Positions 1 through 8,494 of a stretch of DNA of 64,000 nt are shown one piece after another (position 1 is the stretch's first letter; each line of letters starts with the position of its first letter). Under the pieces are notes generated by a model. The model did no database searches. It was given only the letters and a program-made list of their open reading frames with translations, and was not told the origin of the DNA. The stretch is from Streptomyces sp. NRRL S-37. GTDB taxonomy: Bacteria > Actinomycetota > Actinomycetes > Streptomycetales > Streptomycetaceae. Made by a program: the position numbers and the translations under genes. The DNA lies in assembly GCF_000721605.1 (NCBI RefSeq), contig NZ_JOIZ01000010.1:214541-278540 (forward strand), in the 5' to 3' direction.

Positions 1-92
1 CCGTCGCAGACCGCCGCCCAGCTCGGCCCGACCCCGATACCACCCGGGGTGACCAGGCCGAGCCCGGTGACGGCGATGTCCATGCCGGCCAT
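1..92 (-). CDS. Beta-ketoacyl-ACP synthase (FabF/KAS II type), N-terminal fragment
   Basis: Only the first 30 or so codons are inside the window. The N-terminus reads MAGMDIAVTGLGLVTPGG, the standard opening of FabF-type condensing enzymes; the catalytic Cys-His-His region lies beyond the left edge. The ATG overlaps the stop of the upstream ACP gene by one base (TGATG), so the two are translationally coupled. It is the last visible gene of the leftward biosynthetic operon and presumably elongates the chain carried by that ACP. Whether a chain-length-factor partner follows cannot be seen. Confidence 0.8.
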   Translation of the reverse strand, partial: MAGMDIAVTGLGLVTPGGIGVGPSWAAVCD

Positions 93-322
93 CAGACCTT
101 CGCACTCCGCTCCTCCATCAGCCGGACCATGTCGGCCACGGTCTCCGCCTCCAGCAGGTCGTCGTCGCTGACGTCCAGGCCGAGCTCGGACTTCAGCAGC
201 AGCGACAGCTCCACCACGGCCAGCGAGTCCAGCTCGATGTCCTCCCGGGTGGCCTCCGGGGTGATGGCCTCGGGCGACACCTTGAGCTTGTTGGACAGGA
301 TTTCCTTGAGCTGCTCCAGCAT
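92..322 (-). CDS. Acyl carrier protein
   Basis: A 76-residue stand-alone carrier protein, the normal size for a type II ACP. The phosphopantetheine attachment motif is ELDSLAVVEL, with the modified serine at about residue 33, followed by the acidic helix II region. An AGCTCGAAAGGAACCGAC-like leader with GGAA precedes the ATG. It sits between the FabH-like synthase (106-bp gap) and the FabF-like synthase (overlapping start). This suggests a small FAS-II-like module that builds or extends a fatty chain inside the cluster, separate from the carrier encoded at 8495-8809. Confidence 0.92.
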   Translation of the reverse strand: MLEQLKEILSNKLKVSPEAITPEATREDIELDSLAVVELSLLLKSELGLDVSDDDLLEAETVADMVRLMEERSAKV

Positions 323-428
323 GTCGGTTCCTTTCGACAGTTCTCTCGAAGGCGCAAGCGCCCGTTCTCCGCTGTGTCGGACAGCGCTTGTGGGAGGGGC
401 CGGCCCGGGCCCCGCTTGTGACGGGACG

Positions 429-1436
429 TCAGACGGTCTGCACCTCGGGCCAGACCAGCGTGGTCGCGCCCCAGGACAGCCCGCCGCCGAACGCGGTCAG
501 CAGCAGCCGGTGCCCGGCGGTGAGCCGTCCGTCCGCCGCGCTCTCGGCCAGCAGCAGCGGCAGTGAGGCGGCGCCGGTGTTGCCGACCTGTGCGATGTTG
601 CTCAGTCGCCGTTCGCCGGGGATGCCGAGCCGCTCCGAGACCGCTTCCAGGATGCGGGCGTTGGCCTGGTGCGCGGCGAACCGGTCGACGTCGCACGGCC
701 GCCAGCCGGCCCGCTCGGCCGCCTCGGTGGAGGTGGCCGTCATCCGCTCCACCGCGTGCCGGTAGGTGTCGCGGCCCACCATCCGGAAGAAGCGGTCCTC
801 CGGTGCGGGCTCCCGGCCGGACGACCGCTGCCGCGACCCTCCGGCCGGCACCTCGATCAGATGGCTCAGCCCGCCGTCACTGCCCAGCACGAGCGGGCCC
901 ACCGCGCCCGGCTCCTCGGGGGAGCCGGCCCGCAGCAGCACCGCGCCCGCGCCGTCCGCGAAGATCACCGCCGTGGTGCGGTCCTCGGGGTTGATGATCG
1001 TCGTGAACGCGTCCGCGGCGATCAGCAGCACCCGGTCCGTCACCCCGGCGGCGATCAGGCCCGCCGAGCCGGCCAGGCCGTACAGGAAGCCGGAGCAGAC
1101 GGCGGCCACGTCGAAGGCGGGCACCTCGCCGAGTCCGAGCCGCGCCGCGACCTGCGGAGCGGTGGCCGGGCACGGCTGGTCCGGGGTGGTGGTGGCCAGC
1201 ACCACCGCGCCCGCCCGCGCGTCTCCCGCCGACTTCAGCGCCCGCAGGCCCGCCTCGACCGCCAGGTCGCTGGTCGCCGTGCCCGGGGCGACCACACGGC
1301 GCCGGGCGATCCCGGTGCGCGAGCGGATCCAGTCGTCCGAGGTGTCCAGGCGCCGGGCCAGGTCCTCGTTGGTGACCACGTCGGGCGGGACGTACGACCC
1401 GATCCCGCAGACCACGGCGGCCCGTCGGGTGCTCAC
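429..1436 (-). CDS. KAS III (FabH-like) 3-oxoacyl-ACP synthase
   Basis: 335 residues, the usual length of FabH-type condensing enzymes. The catalytic triad is intact: Cys114 in AAVCSGFLYG, His256 in AAHQANARI and Asn286 in QVGNTGAAS. The FabH-like DTSDDWIRSRTGI region is near residue 31. The enzyme should condense an acyl-CoA or acyl-ACP starter with malonyl-ACP, or act as an acyl transferase as some cluster-borne FabH homologues do. The GTG start overlaps the stop of the di-iron oxygenase gene (GTGA), which fixes this start and indicates translational coupling. The specific substrate cannot be read from the sequence. Confidence 0.9.
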   Translation of the reverse strand: MSTRRAAVVCGIGSYVPPDVVTNEDLARRLDTSDDWIRSRTGIARRRVVAPGTATSDLAVEAGLRALKSAGDARAGAVVLATTTPDQPCPATAPQVAARLGLGEVPAFDVAAVCSGFLYGLAGSAGLIAAGVTDRVLLIAADAFTTIINPEDRTTAVIFADGAGAVLLRAGSPEEPGAVGPLVLGSDGGLSHLIEVPAGGSRQRSSGREPAPEDRFFRMVGRDTYRHAVERMTATSTEAAERAGWRPCDVDRFAAHQANARILEAVSERLGIPGERRLSNIAQVGNTGAASLPLLLAESAADGRLTAGHRLLLTAFGGGLSWGATTLVWPEVQTV

Positions 1437-2425
1437 GCGGCCGGCCCCGGACTGCTGAGGACCTCCAGGGGCAGGCCCATGTAGGCCATCCGGGCCTCGG
1501 CCATCTCGTCGGTCCACCGCTCGGCCATGTCGTAGCGCTGCTCGGGAGTGGTGTCGAGCATCCGCACGCCGGGCCAGATCTCGTAGTCGCCGATCCGGTC
1601 GGCGTGCCGGAGCATGCCCTCCTGGAACAGTTCCTCGCGGTGGATCACGAACTCCCGGTCGGGGATCTCGTCCCACAGCCGCACGCCGGCCCGCAGGATC
1701 TCCAGCAGGCGCGGACGGTACTCGGGGTGCGCGGCCACGTGGTCGCGCAGGATGGTGCTGGCCACCGTCAGATGGCGGATCTCGTCGATCGCGGTGCCGC
1801 GGGAGATCTCGCCGGTGGCCGGGGACAGGGGAGTCCACTTGCGTTCGCTCAGCTCGGCGGCCGGTGCCAGCACGCCCTCGATGACGATGGCGAACACGGC
1901 GACACCGCCGGGGAAGTCGGCCTGGTCCCGGACGATGTCGAGGGTGAAGTCGACCACCGGGTCCAGCACCCGGGCGCGGTAGTCCCGGGCCATCTCGTCG
2001 ATGCTCTTCAGGAGCGTGTCGGCCGGGATGCCAAGCTCCACCAGGTGGTTGCGGAACACGCGGGCGTGCCGTGCCTCGTCGAGCAGCTGGGTGGCGTAGA
2101 ACTCCATCTCGGGGATGCCGGGCGCGATCGACACGTAGTGGCCGAGCAGCCGGGTGGCCAGCTCCTCGGACAGCCCGCGCAGACCGAACTCCAGCACCAG
2201 CGCCTCGCGCAGCGGGCCCGGCTCCTTCAGGAAGTCCGGGACGATCGCGTCGTCGTGGTGGCCGGTCACGCCGCGGTCGCGCAGCGTGCCCTGGGCAACC
2301 GAGGTGATCCAGTAGGCGAGGTCGCACTCCTCGGGACCGAGGGTGAGTTCCTTCGCCCCGTCCAGCAGACCGGGCGCCTTGTCCCAGTCGGCCTCGGGGG
2401 CCACGAGTACCTTGGACTGCGTCAT
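1433..2425 (-). CDS. VlmB-like ferritin-fold di-iron oxygenase
   Basis: 330 residues, mostly helical. Two ExxH motifs, EARH (117-120) and EIRH (215-218), with additional glutamates near 79 and 183, give the spacing of a ferritin-like di-iron centre. In valanimycin biosynthesis VlmB is a non-haem di-iron protein assigned to oxidation of the N-N intermediate to the azoxy group. I infer the same family from the iron-ligand pattern and from the accompanying flavin reductase, N-hydroxylase-like, lipid-kinase-like and MmgE/PrpD genes. Start and stop overlap both neighbours (ATGA with the reductase, GTGA with the FabH gene). It could instead be another N-oxygenase or desaturase of the same fold. Confidence 0.72.
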   Translation of the reverse strand: MTQSKVLVAPEADWDKAPGLLDGAKELTLGPEECDLAYWITSVAQGTLRDRGVTGHHDDAIVPDFLKEPGPLREALVLEFGLRGLSEELATRLLGHYVSIAPGIPEMEFYATQLLDEARHARVFRNHLVELGIPADTLLKSIDEMARDYRARVLDPVVDFTLDIVRDQADFPGGVAVFAIVIEGVLAPAAELSERKWTPLSPATGEISRGTAIDEIRHLTVASTILRDHVAAHPEYRPRLLEILRAGVRLWDEIPDREFVIHREELFQEGMLRHADRIGDYEIWPGVRMLDTTPEQRYDMAERWTDEMAEARMAYMGLPLEVLSSPGPAA

Positions 2426-2985
2426 GACGCGGCGGCCTCCTTCGCCGGATGCAGGGTGCCGGCGTGCAGGCGGCCGGCGTAACTCAGCAGGGGGAGCCCT
2501 TCGTCCGCCCTGGCGCGCACGACGTGGCCGAGCAGCAGCTCGCTGTCGCCCGCGGCGTGGGCGGAGTGGAAGCGGCAGGTGTAGTGGGCGAGCGCGCCCG
2601 CGATGAGCGGGGCCTGCGCGTACGGGTCCGCCGTCCAGGGCAGGCCCGCGAACTGGGCGCTGCCGTCGGGGCGCCCGCTGTCGGCGAACCGGCGGGCCAC
2701 TTCCGCCTGGTCACCGCCCAGCACGTTGATCGCGAACCGGCCCTCGGCGGCGGCCCGCCGCGCGAAGGACGACCCGGCCCGCAGCACGACGCCGACGAGG
2801 AGCGGCTCGCGCGAGACCAGGGTGACCGTGCTCGCGGTGGTGCCGTGCATCCGGCTCTCCGGGCCGGTGGTCAGCACCGACACCGGGGACGCCAGGTGAT
2901 AGAGCGCCCGGCGCCGTTCGGCCGGGTCCTGGCGGACGGGCCGGCGCGTGCGCGGGCCGGTCGCGGTCGCGGTCGCGGTGCTCAT
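2422..2985 (-). CDS. Flavin reductase (VlmR/HpaC-like)
   Basis: 187 residues of the flavin-reductase-like split-barrel family. Visible features are the LASPVSVLTTG start of the barrel, the GTTASTVTLVS flavin-binding strand and the GRFAINVLGGDQ segment that are standard in HpaC/VlmR-type NAD(P)H:flavin oxidoreductases. It would supply reduced flavin to a partner monooxygenase. The partners available here are the VlmH-like enzyme at 5528-6667 and the second acyl-CoA-dehydrogenase-fold enzyme at 28525-29772. The ATG overlaps the stop of the membrane protein gene and its own stop overlaps the VlmB-like gene, so all three are coupled. Confidence 0.85.
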   Translation of the reverse strand: MSTATATATGPRTRRPVRQDPAERRRALYHLASPVSVLTTGPESRMHGTTASTVTLVSREPLLVGVVLRAGSSFARRAAAEGRFAINVLGGDQAEVARRFADSGRPDGSAQFAGLPWTADPYAQAPLIAGALAHYTCRFHSAHAAGDSELLLGHVVRARADEGLPLLSYAGRLHAGTLHPAKEAAAS

Positions 2986-3590
2986 CGCAGCGCCTCCGCT
3001 TGCCGGGCCGCGGACTCTCCGGCCGCGGCGGCCCGGGCCGGGGCCTCCTGCGCCGCGGCGGCGTCCGCCCGCGGCGTCGGCACCGGCTTGCGGACCGGGA
3101 CGTGCCCGACCGGCACCGGGTCCGTCACATGCCCGACCGGCTTGGGGTGCGGCAGGCCCAGGTCGTCCAAGAGCCGCAGGTAGCCGGGCTGGCGGACCGG
3201 CTCGAAGGGCAGCGCGAAGGACTTCATGAAGTTGCCGAACAGCCCGCGGTCGCCGAAGAGGTGGAAGGGCAGCACCAGCAGCGCCCACTCCGGCTTCACC
3301 AGCCAGCACCACAGCGCGGCCACGGCGGCCTGGGTGATGAGGCTGTGCATCACGTTGTAGAGGACGTAGTACGCCTTGTGGATCGGCCGCCCGCCACTGC
3401 GCCGGAACGCGATCGCGCCCGGGATGTAGCCGATCAGGTCGATGTAGAGGAAGAGGGCGACCGCCGGCAGCCAGCGGATCTCGTCGAAGTGGGCGATCAT
3501 CAGGCCGGTGGTGACGGCGAAGCCCACCAGGTACTCGGCGCGGTGCAGCGAGTACGTGCGCGGTGTCTCGAACGGGTTTGCCTGGTCCAT
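2982..3590 (-). CDS. Small integral membrane protein of the azoxy-type cluster
   Basis: 202 residues. Hydrophobic stretches near residues 25-45, 45-60 and 80-115 indicate about four membrane segments. Conserved-looking His, Asp, Arg and Tyr residues lie in or near them (YSLHRAEYL, HKAYYVLYNVMHS, PFHLFGDRGLFGNF), an arrangement suggesting a membrane-embedded enzyme rather than a transporter. The last 60 residues are a Pro/Ala/Val-rich soluble tail. I do not recognise the family with certainty. Valanimycin biosynthesis uses a membrane protein, VlmO, for N-N bond formation, and position in a VlmR/VlmB-like operon makes an analogous role plausible, but that is inference from context. Confidence 0.7.
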   Translation of the reverse strand: MDQANPFETPRTYSLHRAEYLVGFAVTTGLMIAHFDEIRWLPAVALFLYIDLIGYIPGAIAFRRSGGRPIHKAYYVLYNVMHSLITQAAVAALWCWLVKPEWALLVLPFHLFGDRGLFGNFMKSFALPFEPVRQPGYLRLLDDLGLPHPKPVGHVTDPVPVGHVPVRKPVPTPRADAAAAQEAPARAAAAGESAARQAEALR

Positions 3591-3611
3591 GGTCAGCAGC
3601 TCCCTGATGCG

Positions 3612-4094
3612 CTAGGCGCCGACCGCGGCGGGCGGGGTGAGTTCGATGCCGCCGCTGATGCGCACGGCGGGGAACAGACCGGTCAGCGCCCAGGCCACGG
3701 TCTCCTTGATGACCCGCTCGGCGATCGGGTCGAGGATGCCCTCCAGGCTCGGGATGCCGAAGTCGAAGTCGGCGTCGAAGCGGACCGCGACGTCGTCGCC
3801 GTCCTGCGTCACCGACCAGGTCCCGGAGAAGGAGTCGAAGTCCCCGTCGGACTGCTCGAAGCGGATCTCGCCCTGCCCCGGCAGCACGGTGTCGTCCTCG
3901 GTCCAGCGCAGCAGGCCGCTGCGGAAGTGCAGCTCCCAGCTGGAGGAGGCCGCGGGGTCGGGGTAGGCGGCGTGCACCGTGGTCGCGTTGACGTGGGGCG
4001 CCAGGTCCGGGTACCGCTCCCAGCGCCGTACGGCGTGCAGGACCGTCTTGGCCTGCTCCCCGGGTATCAGGGCATCGAGTTCGACGTGCCTCAC
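3612..4094 (-). CDS. SRPBCC (START/cyclase-fold) family protein
   Basis: 160 residues with the pattern of coenzyme-Q-binding COQ10/polyketide-cyclase proteins: an N-terminal IPGEQAKTVLHAVRRWERYPDLAP helix pair typical of SRPBCC domains, then alternating strands (WELHFRSG, GEIRFEQSDGDF, GTWSVTQDG) and a long C-terminal helix from about residue 115. Such proteins bind hydrophobic ligands; some act as cyclases or aromatases, others as lipid carriers. It lies 2 bp downstream of the aminotransferase stop and 21 bp before the membrane protein, so it belongs to the operon. In a lipid-like pathway, holding a long-chain intermediate is a reasonable guess; catalytic residues are not evident. Confidence 0.75.
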   Translation of the reverse strand: MRHVELDALIPGEQAKTVLHAVRRWERYPDLAPHVNATTVHAAYPDPAASSSWELHFRSGLLRWTEDDTVLPGQGEIRFEQSDGDFDSFSGTWSVTQDGDDVAVRFDADFDFGIPSLEGILDPIAERVIKETVAWALTGLFPAVRISGGIELTPPAAVGA

Positions 4095-4096
4095 GA

Positions 4097-5392
4097 TCAG
4101 TTACCGCCTTCCGGCATCTTGGCCGCGCCCCGTACGAGGTCGCGGGTGGCCAGGTCGAAGGAGTTGAGGAGGAAGTCCACGTCGGTGTCGCCGAGCACGG
4201 CGGGCGGGGTGAACCGCACCACCGAGCTGCCGTTCATCGAATGGTTGGCGACCACGCCGTGGTTGAACAGTTCGATCAGCAGCTCGCCGGCCAGCCCGGC
4301 CTCGACGAGCTCGACGCCGATCAGCAGGCCCCGGCCGCGCACGTCCACCACGAGGTCGGGGATGTTGCGGCGCGCGATCTCGGTGATCGCCGGCAGCAGC
4401 CGGGCGCCGAGGTCCAGCGCCCTGGTGACCAGGCGCTCCTCCTTCACGGCCCGGATGGCGCCCTGAACCGCGGCCATCAGCACCGGCTGGCCGGAGAACG
4501 TGGCGGTGTGGACGTAGGGGTCCTTGTCGAAGGGACGGAAGGCCTTGCGGGTGGCGACGGCCGCCGAGACCGGCATCACCCCGCCGCCGAGTGCCTTGCC
4601 GGCGAGCAGGACGTCCGGGAGGACGCCCTCGATGTCGGCGCCCCACCACTCGCCGAGCCGGCCGAAGCCGGACTGCACCTCGTCGAGGATCAGGAAGCCG
4701 TCGTACTCACGCACCAGCTCCTCGACGCGCTTGAGGTAGCCCTTCGGTGGGATGATCACACCGCCCTCGCCCTGGACCGGTTCGAGGATGACGCACACCT
4801 CGCCCGGGTGGGCGGCGAGTTCGGCCTCCAGGGCGTCGGCGTCACCGAAGGGCAGGTGCAGGAAGTCGGGCACCAGCGGGCGGAACGGCCGCTGGTAGAC
4901 CTCCTTGGCGGTGGCCGACAGCGCGCCGAGGGTCTTGCCGTGGTAGCCGCCGCGCATGGAGACCGTGCGCTTGAAACCGCCTGCGCGGGCCAGCTTCAGG
5001 CCGGTCTCCACCGCCTCCGCCCCCGACAGCGCGAAGTGCACCCGGTCCAGACCGGGCGGCAGCACCGAGACCAGTGCCTCGGCCGCGCGGGCCACGGTGG
5101 GCTCCAGCAGGATGCGGGTCGCGGTGGGGTGGGTGCGCAGCTGGCGCTCCACCTCCTCCATCACGATCGGGTGGCGGGCGCCCATCACGAACACGCCGTA
5201 GCCGCCGGCGTTGAGAAAGCGCTCACCGTCGCTGGTGGTGAGCCAGGCGCCCTCGGACGCCACCTCCATGTGGCTGCCGAACAGCTCGGCGAGCGTGGCC
5301 CGGCCCTTGCTCAGATGCGCGCGGTACAGGCCGAGGACCTCCGCCTCGGCGTCGGCGGACGAAGCCGCCGGGGATTCCTGGATGACGGTCAC
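4097..5392 (-). CDS. Class III PLP-dependent aminotransferase
   Basis: 431 residues, fold-type I, subgroup III. The PLP lysine is in LLAGKALGGGVMP, the cofactor-binding aspartate in LILDEVQSGFGR, and GAEAVETGLKLAR is the phosphate-binding loop region. It resembles putrescine/ornithine-type omega-aminotransferases. With the aldehyde dehydrogenase-fold enzyme of the same operon it can convert a fatty aldehyde into a terminal amine, the substrate an N-hydroxylase would need. The start is GTG with GGAG about 10 bp upstream. The amino donor and chain length cannot be read from the sequence. Confidence 0.9.
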   Translation of the reverse strand: MTVIQESPAASSADAEAEVLGLYRAHLSKGRATLAELFGSHMEVASEGAWLTTSDGERFLNAGGYGVFVMGARHPIVMEEVERQLRTHPTATRILLEPTVARAAEALVSVLPPGLDRVHFALSGAEAVETGLKLARAGGFKRTVSMRGGYHGKTLGALSATAKEVYQRPFRPLVPDFLHLPFGDADALEAELAAHPGEVCVILEPVQGEGGVIIPPKGYLKRVEELVREYDGFLILDEVQSGFGRLGEWWGADIEGVLPDVLLAGKALGGGVMPVSAAVATRKAFRPFDKDPYVHTATFSGQPVLMAAVQGAIRAVKEERLVTRALDLGARLLPAITEIARRNIPDLVVDVRGRGLLIGVELVEAGLAGELLIELFNHGVVANHSMNGSSVVRFTPPAVLGDTDVDFLLNSFDLATRDLVRGAAKMPEGGN

Positions 5393-5527
5393 GTGTGGCT
5401 CACTCCAAGGGGTCGTGGGGTCGTGCGGACAGGACCGGGACCGTGCCGCGGCCGGGGTCCTGTCCGGCCGCGGCGGTGGTGCCGTGACCGGGGGTTCACC
5501 GGCCGGCGAACCGTCCCGGCCGCGGCC

Positions 5528-6667
5528 CTAGGCGAGGACGAGCTCGCCGCCGTCGAACCAGCGCAGCAGCGGCTCGGCGGCGGCGGCGCGCGACGGCGGG
5601 TGGAAGGCGAGGGCCCGCAGCGCCGCCGCGACCTGTGCCGGACCGGAGCCGCTGATGAAGTCCAGGCCGCCCAGCAGCTCCAGGGCACGGGAGGCGATGT
5701 CGGGCAGGGCGTTCTGCACGGCGTACCGGGCCACCAGTACGCGGGCCACCGACTCCTCGTCACCGGGCTCCGGGCCGGTCGCCCGCGCGACGCCCTCCAG
5801 CAGCGCGACCGCGGCCTCCATGTCCACGGCGAGGGAGGCCCGCTCCGCCACGCTGCCGCGCTCGCGCTCCAGCACCTGCTCCACCAGCGCCAGCGCACCG
5901 CCCGCGTACCCGGCGGAGATCAGCATCTCGAACCAGACGAACCCGGCCGACTGGAGGTCGTCGAGGCGGTGCGGGTCGTCGGCGCCGGCCCGCACGACCA
6001 TGCCGGCCGGCACGAACACGTCCTCCAGCCGCACCTCGTCGCTCTCCGCGCCCGCCAGCAGGTCGTTGCCCCAGTACGGGTGCACGGTCAGGCCGGGCGC
6101 GTCGGCCGGCACCAGGGCGAGCGCCAGCTCCGGCTCGCCGTCGTCGCCGTGGATGGCGACGCTCGCCGTGAGCAGGCTCATCGAACGGGACAGGCTGCAC
6201 GGCTTCTTGGCGCCGGTGAGCAGGAACCCGTCGCGCACCGGGCGGGCGGTCACGGCCGGCTTGAGAATGTTCTGCGCCGTCCGGCCCTCGGCCCAGCCGG
6301 ACGCCATCACCTGCTGGTCGGGCACGATCCGGCGCAGCAGGGCCGTCTGCTCGTCGGTCAGCCGGCCCTTCTTCACGGCCAGCGAGTACAGCATCGCGAT
6401 GGTGAAGTGGTGCATCGACACGGCCGCCACCAGCGACGGGGACACGGCGCCCAGGGCCAGCTGGACCCGCAGCGCGTCCAGGGCGTCGGCGCCGTGGCCG
6501 CCGTACTCCTCGGGGATCAGCAGACCGACCCCGCCGTGGATGCGGAACAGGTCGATCACCGGGCTGCCGGGCCGCTCGCGGTCGGTGTACGGGATCTGGT
6601 CCAGCTCCTTGAGCAGACCGGGGTGGAAGCGCTCGCATACGGAGCGGGCGAGGTCGAGGGAACGCAA
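5528..6667 (-). CDS. Acyl-CoA dehydrogenase-fold flavoenzyme (VlmH-like amine N-hydroxylase candidate)
   Basis: 379 residues with N-terminal helical, middle beta and C-terminal helical domains of the acyl-CoA dehydrogenase superfamily. The N-terminal GGVGLLIPEEYGGHGAD segment and ASGWAEG flavin-proximal loop are visible, but I see no clear catalytic glutamate of true dehydrogenases. The valanimycin isobutylamine N-hydroxylase VlmH belongs to this fold and works with the reductase VlmR. A VlmR-like reductase and an aminotransferase in the same operon make amine N-hydroxylation the best inference. The start is TTG with GGAGG 6 bp upstream. A genuine acyl-ACP desaturase or dehydrogenase role is the main alternative. 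Confidence 0.75.
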   Translation of the reverse strand: MRSLDLARSVCERFHPGLLKELDQIPYTDRERPGSPVIDLFRIHGGVGLLIPEEYGGHGADALDALRVQLALGAVSPSLVAAVSMHHFTIAMLYSLAVKKGRLTDEQTALLRRIVPDQQVMASGWAEGRTAQNILKPAVTARPVRDGFLLTGAKKPCSLSRSMSLLTASVAIHGDDGEPELALALVPADAPGLTVHPYWGNDLLAGAESDEVRLEDVFVPAGMVVRAGADDPHRLDDLQSAGFVWFEMLISAGYAGGALALVEQVLERERGSVAERASLAVDMEAAVALLEGVARATGPEPGDEESVARVLVARYAVQNALPDIASRALELLGGLDFISGSGPAQVAAALRALAFHPPSRAAAAEPLLRWFDGGELVLA

Positions 6668-6712
6668 CGGAAGCCTCCAGCGGAAACGGCGGGGTTCAGG
6701 GGCGGAGGGCGG

Positions 6713-8344
6713 TCAGGCGCCGAACACCGCGTCGTACGGGCTGACGCCGCGGGCGATGCTGACGCCCTGCACGTGGGAGGTCTTGAGCATCGGGTAGTTG
6801 GCCTCGCCGAAGGCGCCGCCGGTGCGGCCGGTGCCGCCGTGGCTGGGCAGGTAGGGCAGGAAGCCGATGTGGGAGTCGTTGACCTTCAGCAGGCCGCCGT
6901 TGACGACCCGTCGCACGAAGGTCTCGATGACGTGGTCGGAACGCGACCACAGGGAGTTGCGCAGCCCGTAGTCGTTGTTGTTGACGAAGCGCAGGAACGC
7001 CTCCAGGAGGGCGTCGTCGTCTTCCCGCTCGGGGACCACGATCGGCACCAGCGGGAAGAACGTCTCCTCGCGCACCACGTCGTAGGTGCGCGCCCGGTCC
7101 AGGCCGTCCACGCGCACCACCGTCGGCTGGAGGAAGACCCCCGTCTCCGAGGGCGTGCCGTCCAGTTCGGTGCGGTGGCCGCCGGTGACCAGCTCGGCGC
7201 CGTTGTCCAGCGCCTGCCGCAGCAGCCGGAAGAACCGCTCGCTGCGCCGCACCGGCGACAGCAGCACGTCCTCCTCCTCGGGCAGGCCCGGGCGGATGCC
7301 CTTGACCTGCTCCTTCACCTCGGCGATCAGGCTGTCCGCGACGTCCGGGTGCACCAGCACGTAGTTGGGCACCATGCAGATCTGGCCGGAGCCGTAGAAG
7401 GCCTCGGTGATGGCCTCGGCCGCCCACTTGACGTCGGCGTCCTTCCACACCACGATGCCGTCGTTGCCCGCCAGTTCGAGGATCGGCTTCTTGCCGTGCG
7501 CCACGCACTGCTGCTCGAAGCGCAGGCCCTCCTGGCTGCCACCGATGTAGAAGATGTCGTTGATCAGCGGGTCCGCGATCCAGCGGTCCATGGTCTGCTT
7601 GGGGTTGCTGCACACCGCGTTGAGCACCCCGGCCGGCGCGTCCATCTCCTCCAGCAGCGGCGCCACCACGTCCCGCAGCAGCCACATGGTGCTCAGCGCG
7701 ATGCTGCGCGGCGCCCGCACCACCACCGCGTTGCCGGCCATCAGCGCCAGCACGCACAGGGCGGCGCTCGGCAGGGGTGCGTTCTGCGGCGGGTTGAAGG
7801 CCACCACACCGTCGGGCTGGCGGTGCAGCACCAGCGTGCGGCCGGCGTACTCCTTCTCCACCCGCATCTGCTTGGTGTACCAGCGCAGGGAACCCGGGGA
7901 GTAGATCTGCAGCAGGCAGCTCAGCTCCCAGCGGGCCAGCTTGACCGGGTGGGACTCGGCGACCAGCATGCGCAGGAACTCGTCCTGGTGCTTGATGAGT
8001 TCCTCGCGGAACCGGGTGCCCAGCCGCATCCGCCGTTCCAGCGGCACGGCCGCCCAGTCGGGTGCGGCGGCGGCCGCGGCCTGCGTGGCCAGGTCGATGG
8101 ACGCGTCGTCCGCGATCGCGCAGCGCCCGACGACGTACGGGTGCCTGGCAGCCTCCGACTCCGGGTCCTGCTCCAGGGCGCGCTTCAGGCTCACGCTGGT
8201 GAACACGTCTTCCAGCAGGGACCGGCCGCTGACGGTGTACACCCACCCGTCACCCGCGACATCCTTGCCCGCGATGTAGAGGTCGTAGCTCTTGATATCG
8301 GAAGGTGCCTCGGCACTCTCCTCCTGCGCGGCTTCGCGAAGCAT
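6713..8344 (-). CDS. Aldehyde dehydrogenase superfamily enzyme (acyl-thioester reductase or aldehyde oxidase)
   Basis: 543 residues. The catalytic region has GSGQIC with the nucleophilic Cys, the ELAGND motif corresponding to the usual ELGG, and a FNPPQNAPLP proline-rich segment like the NPWNFP loop. It probably uses NAD(P)H. In this operon it would either reduce an acyl-ACP/CoA thioester to the aldehyde for transamination (as acylating ALDHs do) or oxidise an aldehyde; the sequence alone does not decide. The ATG at 8344 is chosen over upstream in-frame starts because AGGTGAAAGG precedes it. It is first in the leftward operon, downstream of a SARP-type repeat. Confidence 0.85.
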   Translation of the reverse strand: MLREAAQEESAEAPSDIKSYDLYIAGKDVAGDGWVYTVSGRSLLEDVFTSVSLKRALEQDPESEAARHPYVVGRCAIADDASIDLATQAAAAAAPDWAAVPLERRMRLGTRFREELIKHQDEFLRMLVAESHPVKLARWELSCLLQIYSPGSLRWYTKQMRVEKEYAGRTLVLHRQPDGVVAFNPPQNAPLPSAALCVLALMAGNAVVVRAPRSIALSTMWLLRDVVAPLLEEMDAPAGVLNAVCSNPKQTMDRWIADPLINDIFYIGGSQEGLRFEQQCVAHGKKPILELAGNDGIVVWKDADVKWAAEAITEAFYGSGQICMVPNYVLVHPDVADSLIAEVKEQVKGIRPGLPEEEDVLLSPVRRSERFFRLLRQALDNGAELVTGGHRTELDGTPSETGVFLQPTVVRVDGLDRARTYDVVREETFFPLVPIVVPEREDDDALLEAFLRFVNNNDYGLRNSLWSRSDHVIETFVRRVVNGGLLKVNDSHIGFLPYLPSHGGTGRTGGAFGEANYPMLKTSHVQGVSIARGVSPYDAVFGA

Positions 8345-8389
8345 CTTCAGCCTTTCACCTGTGGCGAGCGGATTTTTCGAAGCAGTGCG

Positions 8390-8432
8390 AGCGTGGCAGT
8401 GGAATCTGACCCGGCGCTGACAGGGGGCTGAT
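8390..8432 (-). promoter_or_regulatory. SARP-type activator site and -10 for the leftward operon
   Basis: Read on the minus strand: ATCAGCC (8432-8426), GTCAGCG (8421-8415) and GTCAGAT (8410-8404), an 11-bp period with 4-bp spacers, then 8 bp and a -10-like CACGCT (8395-8390). This is the layout of OmpR-type SARP binding sites. The same heptamer occurs upstream of 8495, 18602 and 22640. Confidence 0.65.
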
Positions 8433-8445
8433 TCAGCCAAGCCGA

Positions 8446-8488
8446 CCCAGCCGTCCGTCAGTGGGGCGTCAGCCCGCGTTGCTTGCAT
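8446..8488 (+). promoter_or_regulatory. SARP-type activator site and -10 for the PKS operon
   Basis: CCCAGCC (8446-8452), GTCAGTG (8457-8463) and GTCAGCC (8468-8474) have an 11-bp period, followed by 8 bp and TTGCAT (8483-8488). The predicted transcript start falls at about 8495, the ATG of the ACP gene. With the opposite-facing site at 8390-8432, one short region would drive both biosynthetic operons. Confidence 0.62.
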
Positions 8489-8494
8489 GACCGC

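Noticed and set aside
4097..6667. Tambjamine-type enamine pathway (ligase, ACAD, aminotransferase)
   Set aside because: No pyrrole-forming or bipyrrole genes are present, and the VlmB, VlmJ and VlmK-type genes fit an azoxy pathway better.
4241..8431. A very long open frame antisense to the aminotransferase, VlmH-like and ALDH genes
   Set aside because: It has no recognisable domain, is His/Arg/Gly-rich in the way expected of antisense frames in high-GC DNA, and lies wholly opposite genes with intact motifs.
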